64,000 bases of DNA from NCBI GenBank assembly GCA_038329895.1, contig JBBQNM010000002.1:20404-84403 (forward strand), read 5' to 3'. The translations under genes were made by a program, and so were the position numbers. Positions 24,940-32,677 of the stretch are shown here, in pieces; the first letter of the stretch is position 1; every line of letters begins with the position of its first letter. Below the pieces are notes generated by a model. That model made no database searches. It saw nothing but the letters and a program-made list of their open reading frames with translations, and had not been told where the DNA came from. The stretch is from Mayfieldus sp038329895. Lineage in GTDB: Bacteria; Actinomycetota; Thermoleophilia; Solirubrobacterales; 70-9.

Positions 24940-25860
24940 CTAGCCCAGTCTCGCGGCGAGCTCGCGGGCGTCCTCGACGCCCAGCTCGGGCTGGAAGATG
25001 AATGGAAGGGTCTTCACGGGCGTGCTCACTCGCCGCCGCAATCGCGCCAGCTGAGCGCGTTGCGAGCGCGCCCGCCGATGTTCGGAGACGGCGGCCCGAA
25101 GCGCCTCGCGGACCGCGCCGGTGGCCTGCGGCCGTTCCCCCTCGAGCTGCTCTCCCTCGCCGTTGGAGAAGCGCTCCGGGTAGAGCGCGTTCATGTAGAC
25201 CCGATCCACCGAGACCCCGATCTCCTCGCGCAGCTCACGCTCGAGGGTCGCGGTCTCATTGACCGGCATCTCCTCGGGCAGGGAGACGATCGCCGCTCCG
25301 GTCGAGGCATGGTCGGTGATGAACCGATCCAGCTCCTGAGCCTGGGCGTGGATTGGGCCGACCCGGGCGATGTTCGCGAAGGTGCGGGGCGTCTGCAGGA
25401 AGCCGATCCCGTGCCCGGTCGCGGGCGCGTCGACGATCACGAGGTCGTACTTCCGCCCCTTCTTGACCTTGCGGTCGAGCTGCGCCAGCTCCCAGATCTT
25501 TCCGATCGTCACCAGCTCTTTGAGGCCCGGAGTCGCGGCCGTCAGGTAGGTGAAGACGCGGCTACGGAACAGCAGGTCGCGCATCGCCCGCACCTTGAGC
25601 TGCAACAACACGTACTCGCGCATCGATTCGTCTGGATCGATCGAGATCGTCCACAGGTTTTCCTCGAGCTGCACCTCGTGGAACCCCACCTGGGCACGGT
25701 TGAAGAGGCGCGACGTGTGCTCCTGAGAGCCGATTTCGCAGACGATCGTCCGCTTGCCACGCGCGGCGGCCGCGAGGCCAAGAGAAGCGGCCACGGTCGA
25801 TTTGCCGACGCCCCCCTTGCCGGTGACGAAGAGCAGCCGTTTTTCGAGCATCTCGGGCAT
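24940..25860 (-). CDS. ArsA/Get3-like ATPase, first of a pair
   Basis: 306 residues. Walker A VTGKGGVGKSTVAASLGLAA (residues 12-31), KRTIVCEIGSQEHTSRLF, and the switch region DLVIVDAPATGHGIGFLQTP. It is shorter than its partner and ends without a membrane anchor. ATG 25860 is 6 nt after TGTAAT on the minus strand, so translation is probably leaderless, and the following gene is coupled. The divergent region to the parA gene is 105 nt. The pair probably works as a heterodimer in membrane protein or metabolite handling; the exact task is not known. Confidence 0.88.
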   Translation of the reverse strand: MPEMLEKRLLFVTGKGGVGKSTVAASLGLAAAARGKRTIVCEIGSQEHTSRLFNRAQVGFHEVQLEENLWTISIDPDESMREYVLLQLKVRAMRDLLFRSRVFTYLTAATPGLKELVTIGKIWELAQLDRKVKKGRKYDLVIVDAPATGHGIGFLQTPRTFANIARVGPIHAQAQELDRFITDHASTGAAIVSLPEEMPVNETATLERELREEIGVSVDRVYMNALYPERFSNGEGEQLEGERPQATGAVREALRAAVSEHRRARSQRAQLARLRRRVSTPVKTLPFIFQPELGVEDARELAARLG

Positions 25861-25965
25861 CGGGCCATTACATCAACGCAGACTGAGCCCATACCCGCTG
25901 CAGGCCATCTAGCAAATATTGAGGACGGCAGGAAAACCCCTTGCGCATGCGAATAATCCGCGCAT

Positions 25966-27039
25966 ATGGGTTTTCTGAGCCGTAAATCGACGCCTGAGGA
26001 CGAACCCCAGGCTGAGCAGCCGGAGTCGCCCGAGGAGACGGTCGAGCAGACGCCCGACGAGGGCGGCGAGATCAAGATCTCGAAGGGCTCGTCGAACGGC
26101 ACACCGGAGGTCGTTGACGACCCCGTCGCTGCCGAACCGCAAGGCGCTCCCGAACCGCAAGGCGAGGACGAGGCGGCGGATGAATCCTCCAACCGTGAGA
26201 GCATGCGTCTGAAGGCCGAGGATTTGATCACCCCGAGCCGTCACGGCGGGTCTGGCGACACCGATGAAGTCGAGACCAAGGGCGCCAAGGTGATCTCTTT
26301 CGCCAACCAGAAGGGCGGCGTCGCGAAGACCACCACCACGCTCAATCTTGCCGTCGCCTTCTCCGAGTCCGGCCACCGCGTCCTCTGCATCGACCTCGAC
26401 CCGCAGGGCAACCTGACGATGAGCCAGGGCATCGACCCCGACAAGGTCGAGAAGAGCATGTACGACGTGCTCGTTCACGACATACCGATGGTCGACGTGA
26501 TCCAGAAGCGCGAGATAGACATCGCGGTCGCCTCGATCGACCTGGCCGGCGCCGAGATCGCGATGAGCACCAAGATCGGCCGCGAGCGGTCGCTGGAGAA
26601 GGCCCTGAAGCCGATCCGCGGCGACTACGACTTCATCTGCATCGACACCCCGCCCAGTCTCGGGCTGCTGACGATCAACGCGCTGACCGCGTCCAACAAG
26701 GTAATCGTCCCCGTGCAATGCGAATATTTGTCGATGCGGGGCCTGGTGCAGCTGCAAAACACGCTAAAGATGATCCAGGAGAACCTCAACCCGGGCGTCG
26801 AGATCGAGGGAATTCTTCCGACGATGCTCGATTCGCGCACCGTGCACGCCAAGGAGGCGGTCGAGATCCTGGAGGAAAACTTCGGAGAGCTGGTCTTCAA
26901 ATCGCGAATTCGCAAGGCGATCAAGTTCGCCGAGGCGCCCGTGCGCGGCGCGTCGGTGCTCAAGTACGATCCGGACAGCAATGCGGCGGGTTACTACCGG
27001 GAGCTGGCGAAGGAGGTACTGACGAATGGGTCGTCGTAA
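25966..27039 (+). CDS. ParA/Soj-like ATPase with acidic N-terminal extension
   Basis: 357 residues. The first 105 residues are disordered and strongly acidic (EEPQAEQPESPEETVEQ-like composition). The ATPase follows: KVISFANQKGGVAKTTTT (deviant Walker A, residues 108-125), CIDLDPQGNLTMSQG, DFICIDTPPSLGLLTINAL, and VPVQCEYLSMRGL. The usual ParB partner is absent; instead the next gene, overlapping by 14 nt, is an FtsZ. This suggests the ATPase positions the division machinery or another cargo rather than the chromosome origin. TAATCC 6 nt before the ATG suggests a leaderless start. Confidence 0.88.
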   Translation: MGFLSRKSTPEDEPQAEQPESPEETVEQTPDEGGEIKISKGSSNGTPEVVDDPVAAEPQGAPEPQGEDEAADESSNRESMRLKAEDLITPSRHGGSGDTDEVETKGAKVISFANQKGGVAKTTTTLNLAVAFSESGHRVLCIDLDPQGNLTMSQGIDPDKVEKSMYDVLVHDIPMVDVIQKREIDIAVASIDLAGAEIAMSTKIGRERSLEKALKPIRGDYDFICIDTPPSLGLLTINALTASNKVIVPVQCEYLSMRGLVQLQNTLKMIQENLNPGVEIEGILPTMLDSRTVHAKEAVEILEENFGELVFKSRIRKAIKFAEAPVRGASVLKYDPDSNAAGYYRELAKEVLTNGSS

Positions 27040-28525
27040 GCGCGCGAGCATGCGCGAGGGGCCGCTAGCCGACCTCTTCCGTTCGACCATCGACGACGAC
27101 CCACCCGCCGACCCGCCCGAGGCCCCCAGGCCGGGTGAGAAGCGGACAGACGAGCCTCGGGGTGAGCGCGGCCAACCCCGTTTCGGCCGCGAGGAGCCGG
27201 CTCCTGCGGTCGAGCCTCGCTCCGAGACCCCGCAGCCTCCGGCACCGTCGCCCGATCCAGCACCCTCCCCGCAGCCCGGAACGCCGACGCCCCAGCCCGA
27301 GCCGCCCAGCCCGGAACCAGAGCCGCCGGCGCCGCAGATGCGCCAGCCAGAGGCCCCAACGCTTCCCGAGCCCAGGCAGCGGCTACAGAAGATCTTCGCC
27401 GACACGTCCCCGGAAGTCGTAAAGACGCCGCGCTGGGGGCGCGAGGAGCCGCAGTACCACCCGGCCGCCGCCGGACCGCGCAGCCCGATCATCCGGGTGA
27501 TCGGCGTCGGTGGCGCGGGTGTCAACGCGGTCAACCGCATGGTCGAGACCCAGATTCCGGGGGTCGAGTTCATGGCCGTCAACACCGACCTTCAGTCGCT
27601 CCAGGTCTGCACGGCCGACGTGACCATTCATATCGGGGCCGAGGCCACGCGGGGTCTGGGGTCCGGCGCCGACCCCGCTCTCGGCCACCGGGCCGCCTTC
27701 GACGAGCAGGACAAGATCAAGCGCCTGCTGAAGGGCTCCGACATGGTCTTCGTCGCGGCTGGCGCCGGTGGCGGCACCGGCACCGGCGCGGCGCCGGTCG
27801 TGGCGCGCCTCGCCCGCGAGGTGGGAGCGCTGACGGTCGGCATCGTCACCAGGCCGTTCTCCTTCGAGGGCTCTCGCAGGGCCAACATGGCCGACAAGGG
27901 CATCGAGGCGCTGGCCGCGGAGGTCGACACGCTGATCACCGTCCCCAACGACCGGCTGCTGTCGGTGCTCGACGAGCAGACGTCGATGGTCGAGGCGTTC
28001 GAGGTCGCGGATGACGTCCTGCGCCAGGGCGTGCAGGGGATCTCCGACCTGGTCACCCTCCCGGCGCTGATCAACCTCGACTTCGCCGACGTGCGCACGA
28101 TCATGTCGGACGCCGGCCAGGCCCTGCTCGGAATTGGCATGTCGACCGGCGAGGGCCGGGCGATGGCGGCGGCCGACAAGGCGATCTCCTCACCGCTGCT
28201 GGAGACCTCGGTGGAAGGAGCGCGCTCGATCCTGCTCTCGATCACCGGCGGGCCGGACCTTTCGCTGGTCGAGGTCAGCGAGGCCGCCAAGGTGGTCGGC
28301 GAGGCTGCCCACGCGGACGCGAACATCATCTTCGGCGCCAACATCGACGAAGAGCTGACCGAAGAGGTCTGGGTCACCGTCGTCGCGACAAGGTTCGACG
28401 GCACGACCAGGCCGCGACGTCAGATCGAAGAGCCGATGATCCGCGCCACGAAGGGCGAGCGCACCAAACCCGCGCGCAGCGACGACTTGGGCGGCGTCGA
28501 AGTTCCCGAGTTTCTTCCGGGCTAG
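27026..28525 (+). CDS. ftsZ: cell division GTPase FtsZ with 150-residue proline-rich N-terminal extension
   Basis: 499 residues; FtsZ is usually 350-420. Residues 1-150 are an extension: a basic start MGRRKRASMREGPLADLF, then Pro/Glu-rich repeats (PSPEPEPPAP). The GTPase begins at about 154 (IIRVIGVGGAGVNAVNRM) and has the tubulin signature GAGGGTGTGAA (about 246-256) and the catalytic T7 loop LINLDFADVRTIM (about 348-360). The C-terminal peptide VEVPEFL matches the conserved tail that binds FtsA or SepF. The start is supported by AGGAGG 8 nt upstream and by overlap with the ParA gene. It is likely to form the Z-ring; the extension could be a linker to the ParA protein or membrane. Confidence 0.88.
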   Translation: MGRRKRASMREGPLADLFRSTIDDDPPADPPEAPRPGEKRTDEPRGERGQPRFGREEPAPAVEPRSETPQPPAPSPDPAPSPQPGTPTPQPEPPSPEPEPPAPQMRQPEAPTLPEPRQRLQKIFADTSPEVVKTPRWGREEPQYHPAAAGPRSPIIRVIGVGGAGVNAVNRMVETQIPGVEFMAVNTDLQSLQVCTADVTIHIGAEATRGLGSGADPALGHRAAFDEQDKIKRLLKGSDMVFVAAGAGGGTGTGAAPVVARLAREVGALTVGIVTRPFSFEGSRRANMADKGIEALAAEVDTLITVPNDRLLSVLDEQTSMVEAFEVADDVLRQGVQGISDLVTLPALINLDFADVRTIMSDAGQALLGIGMSTGEGRAMAAADKAISSPLLETSVEGARSILLSITGGPDLSLVEVSEAAKVVGEAAHADANIIFGANIDEELTEEVWVTVVATRFDGTTRPRRQIEEPMIRATKGERTKPARSDDLGGVEVPEFLPG

Positions 28526-28592
28526 GAGCCGAACTCTCCATTGCAGCGGCACTCAGGCGGCTGCGAACCTTCGCCTGACGTCGTCCTCGGTC

Positions 28593-28617
28593 GCCGGCAT
28601 AGCGCTGCTATACCGGC
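28593..28617. terminator. hairpin after ftsZ
   Basis: GCCGGCATAGC (28593-28603) and GCTATACCGGC (28607-28617) pair with one mismatch around a GCT loop. It lies in the 215-nt gap between ftsZ and the gamma-glutamyltransferase gene, which holds no gene; smaller GC palindromes and GTCAGGCG-like pieces around it may be decayed copies of the two-hairpin repeat. Confidence 0.35.
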
Positions 28618-28740
28618 TTCGAGCGCCGAAAGGCGCGGTGTGAGCGCTTCGCGCGAAATTCTAGTCATGCTCGGTTCTCGCTCGCCTGAATACCGCTGCC
28701 CTGTCGGGTCCGGCCCCTATCCCGGGCGGGGTAGCCGCGC

Positions 28741-30285
28741 GTGAGAGGAGTCGTCGCCGCCGGGCATCCGCTCACGGCGGAGGCTGGCGCGAATGTGCTG
28801 CGCGAGGGCGGCAACGCCGTCGACGCGGCGGTCTGCGCCGTGCTCGCGTCGTTCGCGGTCGAGAGCCCGCTGACCGGATTCGGCGCCGGCGGGTTCATGC
28901 TGGTCACCCCCAAGGAGGCGGAGCCGGTCCTGATCGACTTCTTCGTCCAGGCGCCGGGCCTGGGAGGGATCGAGCGTCGCGCGGAGCTGGTGCCGATCGA
29001 CGTCTACTTCGACGAGGTCCCGCAGACGTTCAACGTCGGCGCCGCCTCCTGCGGCGTGCCGGGCACGGCGGCGGGTCTCGCCCACGCCCTAGGTCGCTTC
29101 GGGACGGCTCCTATGGAGGATCTGGTCAAGCCGGCGATCGAGTTCGCGAGGAACGGCGCTGCGCTGAACGCCCAGCAGGCCTACATCTTCCACATCCTCA
29201 CTCCGATCCTCACCCTCGATGAGGAGTGCCGCCGGCTCTATGCCCCCGCCGGCCGCGTCCTGACAGAGGGTGAGACGTTCCGCTTCCCGGCGCTGGCCGA
29301 GGCCCTGGAGTGCTACGGGGCCGAGGGCCCGGACCCGTTCTGTTCGGGCGAGGTCGGAGCGGCCGTCGCCGACTACGTCGCGGCGATGGGCGGGACGCTG
29401 TCGCGGGAGGACATGGCGGCCTACGAGGCGATCGAGCGACGCCCGGTTCGCGCTCAGTTTCGCGGTACCGAGGTGCTGACGAACCCGCCGCCATCCTCTG
29501 GCGGCATCCTGATCGCCCTCTGCCTGGAGCTGCTCGAGCGCCTCGGCGACGCTGGGGTCGACGAAACCGTGGCGGCGATGGGGGCCGCCCAGGACAGCCG
29601 CGGCGAGCGCTTCCAGGAGGGGCTGTACGAGGACGGATTTGCGGACCTCTTCCTCGACCCCGAGCAGCTCGACGAGACCGCCTCCCGTCTGCGCGAGTCG
29701 CTGGGGGGCGGCGACGCCGCGCCGGGCGATGCGCTCGGCTCGACCACCCATCTGGCGGTGCTCGACTCGCAGGGGATGTGCGCGTCGGTCACCTGCTCCA
29801 ACGGCTCCGGCTCCGGCGTTGTGGTGCCGGGGACCGGCGTCCACCTCAACAACATGCTCGGCGAGCAGGACCTCAACCCGCACGGCTTCCACCTCACCCG
29901 GGCCGGACGACGGATGCCTTCGATGATGGCGCCGACGGTGGTGATGCGCGACGCCGAGGTGATCGCCGGGCTGGGCAGCGCCGGCTCGAACCGGATTCGC
30001 TCCGCGATCCTGCAGACGGTGCTGCGCCTGGTCGTCGATGAAATGAGCGCCGCGGACGCCGTACGCGCGCCGCGAGTCCACTTCGAGGACGGCGTCCTTC
30101 AGGCGGAGCCCGGGATCGACGAGGGGGCACTGGGGCGGCTCGAGCAGAGCGGCATGCCCGTGGTGCGCTGGCGGCGTCCCAACCTCTACTTCGGGGGTGT
30201 CCAGACGGTGGCCCGCGACCCCGATGGCACCCTTGAGGGGGGCGGCGACCCGCGGCGGGGCGGCGCCGTGGTGCTGGTCGACTAG
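28741..30285 (+). CDS. ggt: gamma-glutamyltransferase family protein
   Basis: 514 residues. N-terminal GHPLTAEAGANVLREGGNAVDA is the family hallmark; further on, GFGAGGFMLVTP, FVQAPGLGG and NPPPSSGGILIALCLELLE are seen. The self-cleavage and nucleophile threonine is Thr335 in LGSTTHLAVLD, and the small-subunit motif PSMMAPTVVMRD follows. The precursor would be cut before Thr335. It has no signal peptide, so it seems cytosolic, unlike most GGTs of glutathione breakdown; actinobacteria use it on other gamma-glutamyl compounds. The next gene starts 2 nt after its stop. Confidence 0.9.
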   Translation: MRGVVAAGHPLTAEAGANVLREGGNAVDAAVCAVLASFAVESPLTGFGAGGFMLVTPKEAEPVLIDFFVQAPGLGGIERRAELVPIDVYFDEVPQTFNVGAASCGVPGTAAGLAHALGRFGTAPMEDLVKPAIEFARNGAALNAQQAYIFHILTPILTLDEECRRLYAPAGRVLTEGETFRFPALAEALECYGAEGPDPFCSGEVGAAVADYVAAMGGTLSREDMAAYEAIERRPVRAQFRGTEVLTNPPPSSGGILIALCLELLERLGDAGVDETVAAMGAAQDSRGERFQEGLYEDGFADLFLDPEQLDETASRLRESLGGGDAAPGDALGSTTHLAVLDSQGMCASVTCSNGSGSGVVVPGTGVHLNNMLGEQDLNPHGFHLTRAGRRMPSMMAPTVVMRDAEVIAGLGSAGSNRIRSAILQTVLRLVVDEMSAADAVRAPRVHFEDGVLQAEPGIDEGALGRLEQSGMPVVRWRRPNLYFGGVQTVARDPDGTLEGGGDPRRGGAVVLVD

Positions 30286-30287
30286 CG

Positions 30288-31430
30288 GTGATGGAGAATC
30301 CGCCGATGCCGGAGATCGACTTCGAGGCGGAGGGCATGCTGGAGGGGCTCGAGGGTGAGGCGCGGGAGGCCCGGCTCGCGCTGCTGCAGGAGCTGACCGA
30401 CGACGGCGTACCGCTGGAGGAGCTGAAGCAGGCCGTCGCCGAGGACCGATTGGCGCTGTTGCCGGTTGAGCGGGTGCTTCGGGGGGAGGGAGAGCGGTAC
30501 ACGATCGAGCAGGTCGTTGAAGGGTCCGGAGTACCGATCGACTTGTTCCGGCGCCAGCGGCGGGCTCTGGGGCTGCCTCTGCCGCCTGAGGATGAGGCGG
30601 CCTTCACCGACGAGGACATCGAGGGGATCAAGCGCCTGAAGGCGTTCCTCGACGCCGGTCTCCCCGAGGAGGGGATTCTGCAGACCGCACGGGTGATCGG
30701 CATGGCGATGGCCCAGGTCGCGGCCGTCAACCGGGAGCTGATCGGTGCGGCCCTGATGCAGCCGGGGGACACCGAGCGTGATCTGGGCCTGCGCTACGCG
30801 CAGGCCGCCCGCGAGCTTGGGCCCATGCTGGCGCCGGTGCTGCGCGACGTCCTCAACCTCCATCTGCGCGAGCAGGTGCGCCAGGACGTGGTCGGCCAGG
30901 CGAACCTCGCCTCGGGGGAGTTCGCGGGCACCAGCGAGGTCACGGTCTGCTTCGCCGACATGGTCGGGTTCACGAAGCTCGGTGAGAGCCTCGGCGTCGG
31001 CGAGCTGGGAAGTGTCGCCGGCAGGCTCGGCGAGTTAGCCGGCGAAGTCGTAAAGCCACCGGTGCGGCTGGTGAAGATGATCGGCGACGCCGCGATGCTG
31101 GTCTCCACTGAGCCGGAGTCACTCGGCGAGGCGGCGCTGAGCCTGGCCGAAGCGGCGGACGCCGAAGGAGAGGCCTTCCCGCAGCTTCGGGTGGGCGTGG
31201 CGCACGGGCCGGCGATCGGCCGGGGCGGCGACTTCTACGGGCCGCCGGTGAACCTCGCAAGCCGGATCACAGCGATCGCCCGCCCGGGCAGCGTGCTGGC
31301 CAGCAAGGAGGCAAAGGAGGCGCTGGGCGACCGCTTCCACTACTCGTTCGCCGGTGAGCGCCGCCTCAAGGGGATCGCCGAGCCGGCGAGGCTGTTCCGC
31401 GTCCGTCGCGAGGAGAGCGAGCCGACCTAG
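30288..31430 (+). CDS. class III adenylate cyclase with N-terminal regulatory domain (Rv1264-type)
   Basis: 380 residues. Residues 1-205 are helical and resemble the autoinhibitory regulatory domain of M. tuberculosis Rv1264 and Rv2212 (IEQVVEGSGVPIDLFRRQRRALGLPLP, AFTDEDIEGIKRLKAFLDAG). The cyclase domain follows: metal-binding Asp224 in CFADMVGFTKLG and Asp267 in LVKMIGDAAML, Lys263 in the adenine-selecting position, and NLASRIT for transition-state Asn/Arg. So it should make cAMP. The first two codons may be GTG-ATG. The stop TAG is followed at once by the ATG of a proton antiporter, so the two are expressed together; Rv1264 is pH-sensitive. Confidence 0.88.
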   Translation: MMENPPMPEIDFEAEGMLEGLEGEAREARLALLQELTDDGVPLEELKQAVAEDRLALLPVERVLRGEGERYTIEQVVEGSGVPIDLFRRQRRALGLPLPPEDEAAFTDEDIEGIKRLKAFLDAGLPEEGILQTARVIGMAMAQVAAVNRELIGAALMQPGDTERDLGLRYAQAARELGPMLAPVLRDVLNLHLREQVRQDVVGQANLASGEFAGTSEVTVCFADMVGFTKLGESLGVGELGSVAGRLGELAGEVVKPPVRLVKMIGDAAMLVSTEPESLGEAALSLAEAADAEGEAFPQLRVGVAHGPAIGRGGDFYGPPVNLASRITAIARPGSVLASKEAKEALGDRFHYSFAGERRLKGIAEPARLFRVRREESEPT

Positions 31431-32630
31431 ATGCCCGACTTCAGCTTCGTGGTGGTGGCCGTGATCGCTTTCACGGCCCCGGTCCTGCGGGAGCTGATCC
31501 CAAAGCTCTTCGTGCCGGCGATCGTGCTTGAGCTGCTGGGCGGGATCATCGTCGGGCCGCAGGTCTTCGACATCGCCCACTCCAGCCAACCGGTCGAGCT
31601 CTTCTCCACCATCGGCCTGGCGGCGCTTCTGTTCCTGGCCGGGCGTGAGATCGACGTCAACAGGCTTCGCGGTGAGGTGCTCGAGCGGGGGCTGGCCTGC
31701 TTTGCCCTCGGCTTCATGATTGCGGCCGCGATCGCGGCCCCGCTGCACGAGATGGGATTGATCAAGACGCCGCTGCTGGTCGCGGTGATCCTGGTCGCCA
31801 CGTCGCTCAGCGTGATCATCGTGCCGCTGCGCGACGCCGGCGAGGTCAACACGCCCTTCGGCCAGCAGGTGATCGCCACCGCGGCGATCGCCGAGTTCTC
31901 CTCCGTGATCCTGATCTCCTTCTTCTACTCCAACGAGCGAACCGGGCCGGGCACCGAGATCCTCCACCTCAGCGCCTTCGCGCTGCTCGCGATTGTCGTC
32001 TTCGTCGCGGTGTCGCGGGGCGGGCGCAACAAGCGGCTCAGCGCGGCCCTGGAGAGGTTGCGGGAGTCCAGCGCCCAGATCCAGACCCGCGCCGACCTGG
32101 CGCTTATCGCGATCGTGGTCGGGATCACCAGCCAGCTCGGACTCGAGTCGATCCTGGCCGCCTTCACGGTCGGGGTGATCCGGGGCATGACCGAGGAACG
32201 CGACGAGGGCGCCGAACAGAAGCGAGAGGCGGTCGCGCTGGGGATCTTCGTGCCCTTCTTCTTCGTCAGCAGCGGGCTCGACTTCCAGCTCGACCAACTG
32301 TTCGCGACGATCGGAGGCGTGATTCGCCTACCGGTGTTCGTGCTCGCCCTGCTGGCTGTGCACGTGGTGCCGGCGCTGATCTACCGGCGCACGATGGGAA
32401 CCCGGATGGCGATCGCCGCCGGGCTCCTTCAGGCGACCTCGTTCTCGTTCGTCATCGTCGCCACCCAGATCGGCCTTCAGCTTCACATCATGGTGCAGGC
32501 CACCGCCACGGCCCTGGTCGGCGCCGGGCTGATCTCGGTCGTCGCTTTCCCTGCGATCGCCTTCGCGCTGCTCGGAGAGCAGCGCCAGAAAGGCCAGCTG
32601 TCGCTGGGCGAGGAGACCGGCTTCGCGTAA
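31431..32630 (+). CDS. monovalent cation/proton antiporter, CPA2 (KefB-like) family
   Basis: 399 residues, about 11-12 membrane spans and no RCK domain. Features of Na+(K+)/H+ exchangers of the CPA2 group: VLELLGGIIVGPQVFDI (first discontinuous helix), STIGLAALLFLAGREIDVNRL, and SLGFxx-type helix breaks around ATSLSVIIVPLRDAGEVNTPFG; IAEFSSVILIS and FSSVIL carry the acidic residue expected in the ion path. It begins immediately after the cyclase stop (0 nt gap), which ties the transport of protons to cAMP signalling in this operon. Confidence 0.88.
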   Translation: MPDFSFVVVAVIAFTAPVLRELIPKLFVPAIVLELLGGIIVGPQVFDIAHSSQPVELFSTIGLAALLFLAGREIDVNRLRGEVLERGLACFALGFMIAAAIAAPLHEMGLIKTPLLVAVILVATSLSVIIVPLRDAGEVNTPFGQQVIATAAIAEFSSVILISFFYSNERTGPGTEILHLSAFALLAIVVFVAVSRGGRNKRLSAALERLRESSAQIQTRADLALIAIVVGITSQLGLESILAAFTVGVIRGMTEERDEGAEQKREAVALGIFVPFFFVSSGLDFQLDQLFATIGGVIRLPVFVLALLAVHVVPALIYRRTMGTRMAIAAGLLQATSFSFVIVATQIGLQLHIMVQATATALVGAGLISVVAFPAIAFALLGEQRQKGQLSLGEETGFA

Positions 32631-32677
32631 CGGACGCTCGGCCAATGTGACAATTCACCAGGAGTGATTTTCGAGAC

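Noticed and set aside
28531..28620. Possible fourth copy of the two-hairpin repeat after ftsZ
   Set aside because: A hairpin and GTCAGGCG-like pieces are present, but the 12-nt linker and the GCAAnnGTTG tail are missing, so it was listed only as a hairpin.
32646..32657. GTGA-CAAT-TCAC before the DipZ-like gene, read as a CRP-type site
   Set aside because: CRP sites need six bases between the half sites (TGTGA-N6-TCACA); here there are four, and no promoter is evident beside it.
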